Source of the DNA: Actinomycetota bacterium
GTDB lineage: Bacteria > Bacillota > Desulfotomaculia > Desulfotomaculales > Desulfocucumaceae
Direction of reading: 5' to 3'
DNA: 60,013 bases
Assembly (NCBI GenBank): GCA_023475565.1
Contig: JAMCVT010000006.1
Location: 1-60,013, forward strand
The translations under genes were made by a program, and so were the position numbers. Shown here piece after piece: positions 24,786 to 33,984 of this stretch; position 1 is the first letter of the stretch, and each line of letters starts with the position of its first letter. The notes below the pieces were generated by a model. That model did no database searches, was not told where the DNA came from, and was given only the letters and a program-made list of their open reading frames with translations.

Positions 24786-27700
24786 TCACACCGGCAAGGC
24801 GTTCCCCTGGTACTGGTCCGCCCCTATGTCTATATTGGGCCCCCGTTTTTCACCGTCAAAATCGTCTTCCGGGGCGCTGTGGCCGGCATAGGACTGCGTG
24901 CCTCTGCCGATAACCGGTGAAGCCCCGGTAATGTGGTAGTCCCCCTCCAGCTCCGGAGCCACAGATACAATGACTACACTCTTAAAATCGGGCTGGGCGG
25001 CAAAGGTAACCGCTTTTACAACGGTAGCGTACTCCTTGACAAAGGCCGGGTTTACCGCCAGGTTTTCTCCCCCGCCGGGATAAACCTCCGTCAGGCTGCA
25101 GTAATGGGGGCTGAAAAGGCCGGTGGCGCCGAAAACCTCCATATCCACGGCCCCGGCGTCAGCCAGCTGCCGTGTGTTCAGGTCAAAGTAATACGCCCTG
25201 TTATCCCAGAAAATATTGTTAAACAAAACCGGGTCGCTGAAATCAGGGGCGCCCGGGGGTAGAACCTTCCTAAAGGCCGCGCTGTGGACCTCGCCCACCA
25301 TACCTGCCCCGTGGGGAGAGCGGTCACTGTCCTCGGCGGTGGCGGTGGAAATGTTTTTGGCAATGGTGTTGTTGAAGATAATCACGTTTGAAGCGTCGTC
25401 CAGGGCAATACCGCCTCCAAGGTCGGTGGACACGTTATTGACGATCATGTTGTTGTATATTTTTATTTCATAAGTGGTGGGCTGCAGGAGCCTGACGCCG
25501 CCGCCGTCATCATTGGCCAGATTGCCCTGAATAAGGTTGTTGTATATGCTGACATTGCCGGACCCGGGGGACAGGTCCCCGGGAGGCGCCGGCAGCTCTC
25601 CTCCCACCATTATTCCGGCCCCTTCATCAAAGGATGCGTTGAACAGTATGCAGTTGTGGTGTATTTTTCCGTTATGGCAAAGACCTATATGAGAAATCCC
25701 CCCGCCATATTCGGCGGAGTAATTGCCGCAGATTTTGTTGTGATCCAGTTCGTAATTATCAGCGCCGTTAAAAATGCCTATGCCGCCCGCCAGGTTCAGC
25801 CCCCCGTTATTTAAAACCCGATTGTGGTGCAGGCGGATGTTCTCGTTATGGTTACTGCCCGCGTATGGCTTTCCTATTGTGATGCCCCCGCCGTATCCCC
25901 CTGAGTTGCTCTGAATAACGTTATTGCTTATTTCAAGGTGCCGGCAGTAAGCATTGACATATATCCCCCCCGCGCCGTCGCCCCTGGCGCCGGTGATGGT
26001 AAAGCCGTCAATCATGGGTTTAAAATAAGCATCATAATCCCCGTCCCTGGAGAGAACGGTGATAACCTGCCCCTCGTAAATAACGGGGGTATCTATAAAA
26101 CCATAGTCCAGGGTGCTCAAAAGGCCGCGCCACGCTGTAGGGTCGGCAAGGAAGAACCGGCCGTCAATGGTTGATCCCTGTATGCCAACCGGATTCCCTC
26201 CCGGGCCGCCGGGATTTATTCCCCCGGGCCCCATCCCCTGCAGCCTTATTCTCTTAGCAGGGCCGCCGGCTGAACTGGTATACATTATAGGGTTTTCATA
26301 GTATATACCGGGGTGAACAACAACCAGGGAGTCTCCCGCTGCATTGTTTACAGCCTCCTGAATGGTGGCATAATCCCCGCCGCCACCCTTTATGACATTC
26401 AACACCGCAGGGTTATAGCCGCTTCCCAAAACATGGACGGTGATTCCGGTGGGAGTTGCCCCGCCTCCGTCATTAAAAACCAGCAGCTGCGCCGCTCCGC
26501 CCTGTCCGGATGAGAAAGACGGCAGCACTTTTATGGTTATGGAGGTATCACTCCAGGCCAGTACCTGAACATGCTGCTGGTCATCATTTAATGTTACTTT
26601 TCCATTACCCTGAATTGATCCGAAATCGAGTCCGGTCAGAACCATTTCTTCCTGGCCGGTTACCACCACCCGGTCCACCTTGAATAATTGCGGCGTTCCC
26701 CGGGGTACTAGGCACTGGGGAGGTTGGGAAAACTGCGAGCCCGCATTTTCCACGAAGGCGGTTATGGGGAAAATTGCCACATCGGCGTAGGTGGTTTTGC
26801 CGGGCCATACGTCAAAGACAAGGGGCAGAGTTTGATAATTGGGGTTAAAGTTCAGGTTCGGCCTGTCGGGGTCACCGGGATCATTTCCCACAACCCTGTA
26901 CATATACGGCACTATTCCGGAGGGTATGGGCACATTGCATGTGTAGGTTGAAGGCAGCAGCACTTCAAATATTCCATTTTTATCCGTATAAACCGTAGTA
27001 ATGAGTTGACCGGTGTAATCTCTGATGCCTACGGGGGTATTGGGCACTCCTCTTTTGCCGCCGTAATAGATTAAATTGGGATCGGTCTCGATGTTCACAT
27101 CATCCACCAGCAGGCCCAGTATCCTGCCGGGAATGGGGACATCTGTATAGAGAAAGAAGTCCGCCGCCGCGTTTTCCCCGTCTCCCAGTATTACCTCCTT
27201 TATGTTGCACAGGGGCCGGTACTGCCCGTCATAAGGGCTCCGGGGATCCTGGACCAGATGCAATTGTCCGGCGCAGGGAGGCGCCGGTATCCAGTCCCTG
27301 TTTTCCGGGGCCGGCTCTCTTTTCGGGCAAACCGGCTCCTCCTCCTGCCTGGTTTGGCTCTGGTTCAATACATAACGGTCACCCTGGCCGGTATTCACAG
27401 ACTCCTCCGCAACCACCCTGTACAGCGGTCTGGGACTGCCGTCGGGAAGAGGATTGTATGGGTCCGCCGGAGGGACCACTTCCACATAGTAGGTTCCCGC
27501 CGCCAGCGGCTCGGTCAGGTATTCTCCGGTAACGGGGTCGGGGACTGCCGCGTTATTGGCATCAAGTACCCATCTATCCTCAAAGGCATAACCTCCATCA
27601 AAAACGCCCGGCCTTATCTGGCCCTCCATACTGGGCATCTCAATGCATTTGGGGTCCGGGGGAGCGACAGGCGGCACACAGCCCGTGGGATGTACCCAGG

Positions 27701-29423
27701 GGTCGGTGGCAACACTGTTAATCAGTGTAAATGAACCGTCTGCATTTTTCTGGTAGAGGTTCATAGTTACATTTGGTATTCCCGGCTCAAAATCCTCTGC
27801 TACGGCAAACCGGGGGTCAAACTCATTACGCATTGCAGCATAGCGGATGATTCCGGAAATACCGCCATTTTCCCCACGATTGTATGTCCGTTTTCCAAAA
27901 TCAATATAGTTGGTGCCGCCGGCCCAGGTAATAACGGCAGCTGTCAAAGCCCCTTCGAATATCTCCGGCACCGGATAACGGTTTTCAGGATTGGCCGCCA
28001 CCGCTGTGCGGGCCAGGCGGGTATACCCCACCTCCGCCACGGTAAAATGCTCCAGCTCGAATACCTCATTGAAGGTGTAATTCCCCTCCAGGTCTGTGAC
28101 GGTGGCATACTGAACCGATCCATCCTTGAAGCGTGTCAGCACCTCAACCTCGGGAATCCCCTCTTCACCCGGCTCATAAATGCCGTTTTCATTTCTGTCC
28201 ATGAATACTTTCCCCTTAATCCAGCCGTACCAGCGGGGAATGCCTACCTGTCCGGGGTAGTTTACCGGATCATCCTCCACCACTATGTCCATGGACCCGT
28301 TTTGACCGGGCAGCTGCACTGTGCGAAAGGAAATGATATAATCCAGGGGCTCATCCCAGATAGCCATCTGATATACACCCGGGGGAACATTATTAATCAA
28401 AAACGAGCCGTCCACCTTTCCACGGCCCAGATATACCTGCCGGTCGTTGCCTCCTATGTCCGTCAGGGCTATCCACGGCCGCTCCACCGGAGTTCCCAGG
28501 GCAAAGGGCGCTGCCTGGTCAAATTCAAAAATTGTGCGCACCAGGCCCCGGATTGTTCCCCTGACTTCACCCGGTCCGGGGACGGTGAATTCCATCGGCA
28601 GGGCAAAGCCAATCCATACCAGCGGAAAACGGAAGGCATACTCGCTGCTGTAACCGTCATTTCCCTCCTCCAGCCAGGCCTCTATAGAATAGGTGCCCTC
28701 AATGGTGGTGGTCTGCACCCAGCCGGTTCCGTCCGGCGGGATTACCTGCACCTCATATTTTCCGGGCGGAATATTTTCCACCACGGCGTTTCCTTCAGCG
28801 TCGCTGTATATGTTAACGGCACCGGTCCCCGGCACCGGGATGGGATTGCCCTCGCCGTCATAAAGGTAGTTTCCGCCGACATCCTTCTCATATTGGGTTC
28901 CCAGTGGGTTCCCGAAATAATCTACGGTGACTTCACCCACTGTGTCCTCAATGATTACGCGGAACCCTTCCAGCCCCACTTCGGAAGGAAGGTCCGGCTC
29001 CCCGTTAACCGGCTGGTTGTCGTGGAAAACAAATACCCTTATTTTACTGAGAGGGAGGGGATCCGGCAGCAGCTCAACGGAAGCCTGAACATCACCGCCA
29101 TCCACCTTAACCCAGCTTCCCCCCATTTTGTGTCCCGGGGCCCTTACGGATACCAAATAGCTCCCGTCATGGACAAATACGGTGGGCCTGGAGGAATCCC
29201 CATCGGCGATAACCGGGCTGTGACTGGCCGGGGGTGTTAATGAAGGATCAGGATAGCCTACATTGTTCTCATTGACTATAAACTGAAAATAATCAACAGG
29301 TACCGGCGGGCCGCTGTTCCGGCGGCTGAACACCTTAACCGTCAGGGTCTGATTTCCGGCAGCCGAAGCAATTGTAGAGGAACGCCCCTCACATCCATCC
29401 GGGGAAGGCGCGACTCTGTCCAT
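24786..29423 (-). CDS. Giant multidomain beta-sandwich and beta-helix protein
   Basis: 1545 residues. In order: several carboxypeptidase-regulatory/SdrD-B-like beta-sandwich modules (about 90-320, 390-560, 760-860; for example GKVFMDRNENGIYEPGEEGIPEVEV, with EF-type Asp/Asn spacing); an IPT/TIG domain (about 905-985, VTGQEEMVLTGLDFGSIQG); and a right-handed parallel beta-helix from about 1000 to 1400 (DYATIQEAVNNAAGDSLVVVHPGIY, then repeated NNVIQSN, HHNRVLNN, DHNKICGN, YNNLIQGN, FNNTIAKN). Such modules are normally extracellular, yet the N terminus (MDRVAPSPDGCEGRSS) is not a signal peptide. GGGGGA precedes the ATG. It is the first gene of the four-gene operon and probably a fibrous surface or spore-coat component (inference). 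Confidence 0.8.
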   Translation of the reverse strand: MDRVAPSPDGCEGRSSTIASAAGNQTLTVKVFSRRNSGPPVPVDYFQFIVNENNVGYPDPSLTPPASHSPVIADGDSSRPTVFVHDGSYLVSVRAPGHKMGGSWVKVDGGDVQASVELLPDPLPLSKIRVFVFHDNQPVNGEPDLPSEVGLEGFRVIIEDTVGEVTVDYFGNPLGTQYEKDVGGNYLYDGEGNPIPVPGTGAVNIYSDAEGNAVVENIPPGKYEVQVIPPDGTGWVQTTTIEGTYSIEAWLEEGNDGYSSEYAFRFPLVWIGFALPMEFTVPGPGEVRGTIRGLVRTIFEFDQAAPFALGTPVERPWIALTDIGGNDRQVYLGRGKVDGSFLINNVPPGVYQMAIWDEPLDYIISFRTVQLPGQNGSMDIVVEDDPVNYPGQVGIPRWYGWIKGKVFMDRNENGIYEPGEEGIPEVEVLTRFKDGSVQYATVTDLEGNYTFNEVFELEHFTVAEVGYTRLARTAVAANPENRYPVPEIFEGALTAAVITWAGGTNYIDFGKRTYNRGENGGISGIIRYAAMRNEFDPRFAVAEDFEPGIPNVTMNLYQKNADGSFTLINSVATDPWVHPTGCVPPVAPPDPKCIEMPSMEGQIRPGVFDGGYAFEDRWVLDANNAAVPDPVTGEYLTEPLAAGTYYVEVVPPADPYNPLPDGSPRPLYRVVAEESVNTGQGDRYVLNQSQTRQEEEPVCPKREPAPENRDWIPAPPCAGQLHLVQDPRSPYDGQYRPLCNIKEVILGDGENAAADFFLYTDVPIPGRILGLLVDDVNIETDPNLIYYGGKRGVPNTPVGIRDYTGQLITTVYTDKNGIFEVLLPSTYTCNVPIPSGIVPYMYRVVGNDPGDPDRPNLNFNPNYQTLPLVFDVWPGKTTYADVAIFPITAFVENAGSQFSQPPQCLVPRGTPQLFKVDRVVVTGQEEMVLTGLDFGSIQGNGKVTLNDDQQHVQVLAWSDTSITIKVLPSFSSGQGGAAQLLVFNDGGGATPTGITVHVLGSGYNPAVLNVIKGGGGDYATIQEAVNNAAGDSLVVVHPGIYYENPIMYTSSAGGPAKRIRLQGMGPGGINPGGPGGNPVGIQGSTIDGRFFLADPTAWRGLLSTLDYGFIDTPVIYEGQVITVLSRDGDYDAYFKPMIDGFTITGARGDGAGGIYVNAYCRHLEISNNVIQSNSGGYGGGITIGKPYAGSNHNENIRLHHNRVLNNGGLNLAGGIGIFNGADNYELDHNKICGNYSAEYGGGISHIGLCHNGKIHHNCILFNASFDEGAGIMVGGELPAPPGDLSPGSGNVSIYNNLIQGNLANDDGGGVRLLQPTTYEIKIYNNMIVNNVSTDLGGGIALDDASNVIIFNNTIAKNISTATAEDSDRSPHGAGMVGEVHSAAFRKVLPPGAPDFSDPVLFNNIFWDNRAYYFDLNTRQLADAGAVDMEVFGATGLFSPHYCSLTEVYPGGGENLAVNPAFVKEYATVVKAVTFAAQPDFKSVVIVSVAPELEGDYHITGASPVIGRGTQSYAGHSAPEDDFDGEKRGPNIDIGADQYQGNALPV

Positions 29424-29525
29424 GCTACTGTCCCCCTTTATGTTATACTTTGTTCTTTAACTAATTTATTGCTAAAATCCCCACTTGTTACTGTCTCAAT
29501 TCCAAAGGCAAATAAATAATTAAAT

Positions 29526-29552
29526 AGAAAAAGACCCAAAAAAATCCGGGTC
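29526..29552 (-). terminator. Terminator after the small coiled-coil gene
   Basis: GACCC (29533-29537) pairs with GGGTC (29548-29552); the minus strand continues with five Ts. It lies between the coiled-coil gene (stop 29606) and the giant gene's start at 29423. The rest of 29424-29605 shows nothing else. Confidence 0.6.
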
Positions 29553-29605
29553 AAAGAACCACCTTCCGACTAGGAATTTCAGTATAAGTATTTTCAGGGC
29601 ATTGT

Positions 29606-29911
29606 TTAAAAAGAAATAATTTTTTTGAGTAAGTTTATATCCAGGGCCTGGTCCCTCAGGTTTTCCTTAATGAGCTCCTGAACCGAGCTCATTATCTCAA
29701 TTCTTTTCATAATGTCCGCACACAGTCTGTTTATTTCGGCAATCTGCCCGTCCGACCTGGCCAGGGCCATTATTACCGACTCCCTTTCAGCCCCGGCCAC
29801 TTCTGAGCTGTGCTGCAGCGCCGCCAGCAGGCTTCCCTGGTGGCTGAGCCGCTGGTCTATACTATCCAGGCGGTCAAGTATCTGTTCGATTTTTTCCTTC
29901 AGACCCAACAC
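29606..29911 (-). CDS. Small coiled-coil protein, unknown function
   Basis: 101 residues, nearly all helix-forming with heptad spacing of hydrophobics (LKEKIEQILDRLDSIDQRLSHQGSLLAAL and RIEIMSSVQELIKENLRDQALDINLLKKI). There is no membrane segment or recognisable family. AAGGGGG lies directly upstream of the GTG/TTG start region, so the exact start is uncertain. It is divergent from the potassium channel gene, 151 bases apart. Confidence 0.55.
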   Translation of the reverse strand: MLGLKEKIEQILDRLDSIDQRLSHQGSLLAALQHSSEVAGAERESVIMALARSDGQIAEINRLCADIMKRIEIMSSVQELIKENLRDQALDINLLKKIISF

Positions 29912-30046
29912 CCCCTTATGTCAATAAATATAGCTTCGACCGCATACCATATATTTCCTTTTGAAAAAAAGAGACACAATATACTCTTTTCCCTGTTAAA
30001 CACACTGTTTTTGCAATTATATCTATAAAAATTCACACGCCCCATG

Positions 30047-30052
30047 TATAAT
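30047..30052 (+). promoter_or_regulatory. Extended -10 box (TGTATAAT) of the potassium channel gene
   Basis: TATAAT preceded by TG, with no good -35. Transcription would begin near 30059, only a few bases before GTG 30063, so the mRNA may be nearly leaderless. Confidence 0.45.
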
Positions 30053-30062
30053 AGACACTGAG

Positions 30063-31073
30063 GTGTTGGACAAGTTGCCTTCAAAAAGCGTTTTTATCAA
30101 GGTACCGGCCATTCTTTTTTTGCTTGTGGCCCTGAGTATCCTGGCCTTCATGAAATTTGAAAACCTTTCGGCGTCGGATGCCCTGTGGCTTACGGTAATT
30201 ACCATGGCTACCGTGGGCTACGGCGACTACGTTCCGCACACCATGGCCGGCCGGGCCACGGCAATGTTTATTGTTATAGGTGGCGTCGGCCTTTATACCT
30301 ATGCGCTGAGCAGTATTTTCACCGGACTGCTGGAGGGGCAGCTGGCTGAACTGTGGTGGAGGAAAAGAATGATGAAAAAGATTTCCAAACTGGAAAACCA
30401 TATTATACTCTGCGGCGCCGGGCGGGTGGGGAAGGAAGTGGCCCACGGGCTACTGAAGGGAAAAGTCAATTTTGTGGTTATTGAAAGTGACCCGGCCAGG
30501 CTTGACGACCTCAGGGAAATGGGAGTGCAGTACGTGGCCGGGGACGCCACCGAGGACAAGGTGCTTGACGCCGTGCACCTGGAGAGCGCCTCGGGGTTGA
30601 TCATCACCCTTCCTGACGACACCAGCAACCTTTTTATAACCATTACCTCAAAATCTTTAAACCCTGACCTGAAGGTTATTACCCGGGCCAACAGGCCTGA
30701 AAATATAAATAAGATGGTGCGGGCCGGGGCCGACCAGGTGATCTGTCCCTCGGCCATTGCCGGGGCCAGGATGGCCCTGTCAGCGCTGAAGCCCACCAGC
30801 GTTTCCTACGTGGAGACACTGGTGGATTCCAAGGAAGTCAATATAGAGCTGGAGGAAATAGTGCTGGGGAGTGATTCCCCCCTGGCTGACGTAAAGCTGA
30901 AAGACTCCAGCCTGAGGGAAAAATACAACGTGCTGCTGCTGGCCATAAAAAGAGACGAGGACATACTGCTAAACCCCTCGCCGGATGAATCCCTCAAGGA
31001 CGGGGATATACTGATTGTCTGCGGATCGGCTGAAAACCTGGCCAGGCTGGAGATCGAGGTGCTAAATCATTGA
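30063..31073 (+). CDS. Two-transmembrane potassium channel with RCK (TrkA-N/TrkA-C) domains
   Basis: 336 residues. A helix at 11-30, the selectivity filter TVGYGDY (50-56) and a second helix at about 66-90 form the pore. Residues 110-225 are an RCK-N Rossmann domain with GAGRVG at 118-123 and the acidic strand end VVIESD. The C-terminal 80 residues are a TrkA-C domain. The architecture matches MthK/Kch-type ligand-gated potassium channels in the plasma membrane. The first in-frame start, GTG 30063, has only a weak ribosome site (see the -10 box just upstream). Confidence 0.92.
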   Translation: MLDKLPSKSVFIKVPAILFLLVALSILAFMKFENLSASDALWLTVITMATVGYGDYVPHTMAGRATAMFIVIGGVGLYTYALSSIFTGLLEGQLAELWWRKRMMKKISKLENHIILCGAGRVGKEVAHGLLKGKVNFVVIESDPARLDDLREMGVQYVAGDATEDKVLDAVHLESASGLIITLPDDTSNLFITITSKSLNPDLKVITRANRPENINKMVRAGADQVICPSAIAGARMALSALKPTSVSYVETLVDSKEVNIELEEIVLGSDSPLADVKLKDSSLREKYNVLLLAIKRDEDILLNPSPDESLKDGDILIVCGSAENLARLEIEVLNH

Positions 31074-31077
31074 AAAA

Positions 31078-31282
31078 CCGCCGTCCCGGCGGTGCCGCCC
31101 TTACAGACGGCGGAAGTCAGAAGTCAGGAGCCAGAAGCCAGAATGGTTTGGGCATTCCTTATAAGATAAATAAGGCTGATTAACCGGGCTTATATACCTC
31201 TGTGTGCTCTGTGGCTTAAAAAGGACCCGAATTTTCATTCTCCTTGGCGGTCCGGTTGTCTGACTCCTGAATTCTGGCTCCC
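31078..31282 (+). repeat. MITE-like element, copy 3, with attached hairpin
   Basis: CCGCC-GTCCC-GGCGG hairpin and CTTACAGACGG flank, then the element from GGAAGTCAGAAGTCAGGAG (31112) to GACTCCTGAATTCTGGCTCC (ending 31281). It shares GGCATTCCTTATAAG and CTCTGTGGCTTAAAA with copy 1 in the same orientation. Confidence 0.75.
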
Positions 31283-31286
31283 AATA

Positions 31287-31342
31287 GGGGAAATTCCTGT
31301 CCAAAAAGAAATACACAAACTTCAGCAGGTGTGTCCCCTTTC
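31287..31342 (+). repeat. Small palindromic repeat (AGGTGTGTCCCC family), degenerate copy
   Basis: AGGGGAAATTCCTGTCC at the left and CTTCAGCAGGTGTGTCCCC at the right. It shares the right half with copies at 39743-39807 and 40943-41008. Together with the MITE-like copy it fills 31074-31382, which contains no gene. Confidence 0.6.
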
Positions 31343-31382
31343 CTTTTTATTCCGACAGAATGAGTCAATCAGTATTAGAATT

Positions 31383-32372
31383 TTAGGGTAGCACCGGCAC
31401 AAAATGAACCATTTCCCTTTCGTCGGAGTGGATTTTTCCGGTGGAGTGGGAAATATCAGTTATTTTTTCCCCTATTTCAGCCTCCCCGGCCTCACCCCGC
31501 ACAAACCTCAGAGAAAGGTTAATCATTTCAACCGTTTCCCCCACCCCCCTGCGGAAAAGATCAGGGAAGCTCTCGTGATGCACCTCCCCCGGGTCCATGG
31601 GGTGGCACCAGGGCCGGTTACCCTCATTCAGGTACGCCTCGGGATCGCTCACCGGAGTCCCGTAGAAATAATACCTCATGTTGGCCACCCTGGGACTTAC
31701 CAGGTCATACAGAGAGGCCGCCAGCCTCTTTACCCCCCTGGGATCGTGCAGTACCCTCAGGGCCGCCAGCATGTCCCTGTATGACTTGTTTAAAACAACA
31801 GCCCCGGCCAGGCTTGTGCAGTCAGCACCGAACACCAGGGGCAGCACGTGGCTGTACAGCGCCTGTACTTCCGGGGGAAGATTGTCTCCCAGGCTTATTT
31901 CTCTGTGCACAGGCACCTTCCGGACATCTATGTTCAGGAACCTTTTAGCCAGTACGGAGTCAATAACTGCCTCCACCCTCTTGTGATTGTTGACCAGCTT
32001 TTCCTCTCCGGGCCTGTCTCCCCGGCATATCCCGGAAATGTAGTTTATATAGGGATGGGCGGCCCGGTCAAGGCACCAGTGGCACATAAGCCCCATTATG
32101 TACACCAGTGATTTTTCACCGGGGCTTGTTCTGGCGTATTTCAGGCACTCCCTGAAAAAAAGGCCGCAGCTTTCATGGTGGATCCTGTTCCCCAGGGCCA
32201 CCGCCCGCTTATCTCCGGCCCAGGGCAGGAAGTTATAATAAAAAAGAAAATCAGGTCCCTGGCAGCCAAAATTAAAAAGCTTCATTTCTCTCCGGGCCAT
32301 TTCCCTGAAATCTTCCCTGACCGGCTTAAGGACTTCGCGCCCACAGATTAGGTGGGTCCACACATCAGGCAT
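31383..32372 (-). CDS. Zinc-dependent phospholipase C family protein
   Basis: 329 residues from ATG 32372 with GGGAGG seven bases upstream. The longer open frame to 32525 only reads through a repeat element. His-rich helical motifs of the PF00882-type family are visible: PDVWTHLICG, NFGCQGPDFLFYYNFLPW, LGNRIHHESCGLFF and GLMCHWCLDRAAHPYINY; a later HHESF may add ligands. It lacks a signal peptide, so the substrate and location are uncertain; many clostridial relatives are annotated only as hypothetical. It lies downstream of proB on the same strand, separated by repeats. Confidence 0.72.
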   Translation of the reverse strand: MPDVWTHLICGREVLKPVREDFREMARREMKLFNFGCQGPDFLFYYNFLPWAGDKRAVALGNRIHHESCGLFFRECLKYARTSPGEKSLVYIMGLMCHWCLDRAAHPYINYISGICRGDRPGEEKLVNNHKRVEAVIDSVLAKRFLNIDVRKVPVHREISLGDNLPPEVQALYSHVLPLVFGADCTSLAGAVVLNKSYRDMLAALRVLHDPRGVKRLAASLYDLVSPRVANMRYYFYGTPVSDPEAYLNEGNRPWCHPMDPGEVHHESFPDLFRRGVGETVEMINLSLRFVRGEAGEAEIGEKITDISHSTGKIHSDEREMVHFVPVLP

Positions 32373-32422
32373 AAAAAAGCCTCCCTTTCGGCAGGAATGT
32401 CCAAACCATTCCGGGTTCTGAC

Positions 32423-32549
32423 TCCCGATCGGGGACATTCCTCCGACCTTGAAAGTACCGGAATTAGGAATTGGGAGTAGGCCATACCGATCGGGGACAT
32501 TCCTCCGACCCACAGAGCTAATCATATTAGGGAGGTGTGTCCCCTTTCC
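32423..32549 (-). repeat. Small palindromic repeat, double copy
   Basis: CCGATCGGGGACATTCCTCCGACC occurs twice in part (32425 and 32487), and AGGTGTGTCCCCTTTCC closes the block at 32533-32549. GGGGACA and TGTCCCC are complementary, so each unit can form a hairpin. It fills the gap between proB and the phospholipase-like gene. Confidence 0.65.
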
Positions 32550-33674
32550 TTATAACGTGGAAACCAGATTGTTTCTGTGTATAACCTCTTCAAAATCCTG
32601 GTATCCCAGCACTTTTTTTATATCACGGGAATGAATCCCCTTTATTCTTTCTATGTCCCGGGCAGTATAATTTACAATCCCCCTGGCTATTTCCCTGCCT
32701 TCAGGGTCCACAACACTTACAGTATTTCCTATCCCAAAATCCCCCTCCACCCCGGTTATTCCCGAAGGAAGCAGGCTCTTGCCGCTTTTCAGCAGCGCCC
32801 CCGCCGCGCCGCCGTCAATAAATATCCTTCCCTGGACCGAAGACCCGTAGGCAATCCACCTTTTCTTATTGACCAGCTTTACCTGGGGCCAGAAGACGGT
32901 GCCTATTTCCTCGCCGGACACTATCCTGCGCACCACGTCCTTTTCGGAGGCATTGGCCAATACCGTGACCACACCGGAGTGCATGGCTATTCTGGCGGCC
33001 TGAAGCTTGGTGACCATTCCCCCGGTGCCGACGCTGCTGCCGGACCCGCCGGCCGCCCCTTCCATTTCCTCATTGATCTCCCTTACATCGGTTATCAGCC
33101 GGGCGTCTTTTACAGAGCGGGGATCACCGGAAAAAAGACCGTCCACATCAGAGAGGAGTATTAGCACATCGGCGTCAACAAGCCCCCCCACCAGGGCAGC
33201 CAGGTTGTCGTTATCCCCAAGCCTAATTTCATCCACCGCCACAGTATCATTTTCATTTATAATAGGTATTACTCCCAGCCCCAGCAGGGCATAAAGGGTG
33301 TTTCTGGCGTTTAAAAACCTGCTGCGGTCGGCGAAATCCTCTTTTGTCAGAAGGACTTGCCCGACTATAACCCCGTACTCGGCAAACAACTTTTCGTATA
33401 TATGCATGAGCATGCCCTGTCCGACAGCGGCAACCGCCTGTTTTTCAGGCATGTTCTTGGGACGCATGGAAAAGCCCAGCCTGTTCAGCCCCACCCCCTG
33501 GGCGCCCGATGTCACCAGTATTACCTCCATCCCCCTGTTGCGCAGGTCGGAAAGCTCCCGGGCCAGATATTCCATGCGGCTGATATTGGGTTTGCCGTTT
33601 TTATAGATAAGCGAGCTTGATCCTACCTTGACCACCAGCCTGCCGGCATTCGCCAGATCCTGTCTTTTTTTCAT
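32550..33674 (-). CDS. proB: Glutamate 5-kinase with PUA domain
   Basis: 374 residues. The amino-acid kinase domain covers 1-260 (LVVKVGSSSLIYKNG, LVTSGAQGVGLNRLG, PIINENDTVAVDE, GTGGMVTKLQAA), followed by a C-terminal PUA domain (ILKSGKSLLPSGITGVEGDFGIGNTVSVV). It phosphorylates glutamate in the first step of proline synthesis, in the cytoplasm, usually feedback-inhibited by proline. No proA is adjacent downstream; repeats follow instead. A terminator upstream separates it from the obg unit. Confidence 0.96.
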   Translation of the reverse strand: MKKRQDLANAGRLVVKVGSSSLIYKNGKPNISRMEYLARELSDLRNRGMEVILVTSGAQGVGLNRLGFSMRPKNMPEKQAVAAVGQGMLMHIYEKLFAEYGVIVGQVLLTKEDFADRSRFLNARNTLYALLGLGVIPIINENDTVAVDEIRLGDNDNLAALVGGLVDADVLILLSDVDGLFSGDPRSVKDARLITDVREINEEMEGAAGGSGSSVGTGGMVTKLQAARIAMHSGVVTVLANASEKDVVRRIVSGEEIGTVFWPQVKLVNKKRWIAYGSSVQGRIFIDGGAAGALLKSGKSLLPSGITGVEGDFGIGNTVSVVDPEGREIARGIVNYTARDIERIKGIHSRDIKKVLGYQDFEEVIHRNNLVSTL

Positions 33675-33740
33675 AGCGCCTCACATCAATGCTTTTTCCG
33701 GTAACCTTTATTATAAACCAAACAATCCCAAAAATGAAAA

Positions 33741-33771
33741 TAAAAAATGGGATGCCCTTGAGCTATCCCAT
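33741..33771 (-). terminator. Terminator after the spo0B-obg-zinc-ribbon unit
   Basis: ATGGGAT (33747-33753) pairs with ATCCCAT (33765-33771); six Ts follow on the minus strand. It ends the upstream operon before the proB start at 33674. Confidence 0.72.
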
Positions 33772-33793
33772 CTTAAAATGGCTAATATATCCG

Positions 33794-33922
33794 TTAAACA
33801 GGTACTCCTTCATCCACAGGCATCTGGCTGAGGTCACAGCCGCAGTACGGACAAATCCACATTCCCCTGTCCGTTGAGCTGAAACTTTCACCTTCACATA
33901 TCTCGCACCGTTTTCTAACCAC
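33794..33922 (-). CDS. Tiny zinc-ribbon protein (42 residues)
   Basis: Starts at GTG 33922 with GGGGAG eight bases upstream and ends in TAA at 33794. The sequence has two knuckles, CEIC (6-9) and CPYCGC (24-29), typical of a small treble-clef or rubredoxin-like zinc site. It lies 62 bases downstream of obg in the same direction, with a terminator right after, so it is the last gene of that unit. No family assignment; found by reading the gap between obg and proB. Confidence 0.6.
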   Translation of the reverse strand: MVRKRCEICEGESFSSTDRGMWICPYCGCDLSQMPVDEGVPV

Positions 33923-33984
33923 AGTCCTCACTCCCCGACCAGGTTTCTTATTATATATTTCGGCACATAGTGCAGCTTCTTGAG

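Noticed and set aside
28047-29240. A 397-codon plus-strand frame opposite the giant protein gene.
   Set aside because: No motif or ribosome site; the minus strand encodes clear repeated beta domains.
32373-32525. A 51-residue N-terminal extension of the phospholipase-like protein.
   Set aside because: It translates a palindromic intergenic repeat; the ATG at 32372 has a strong ribosome site.
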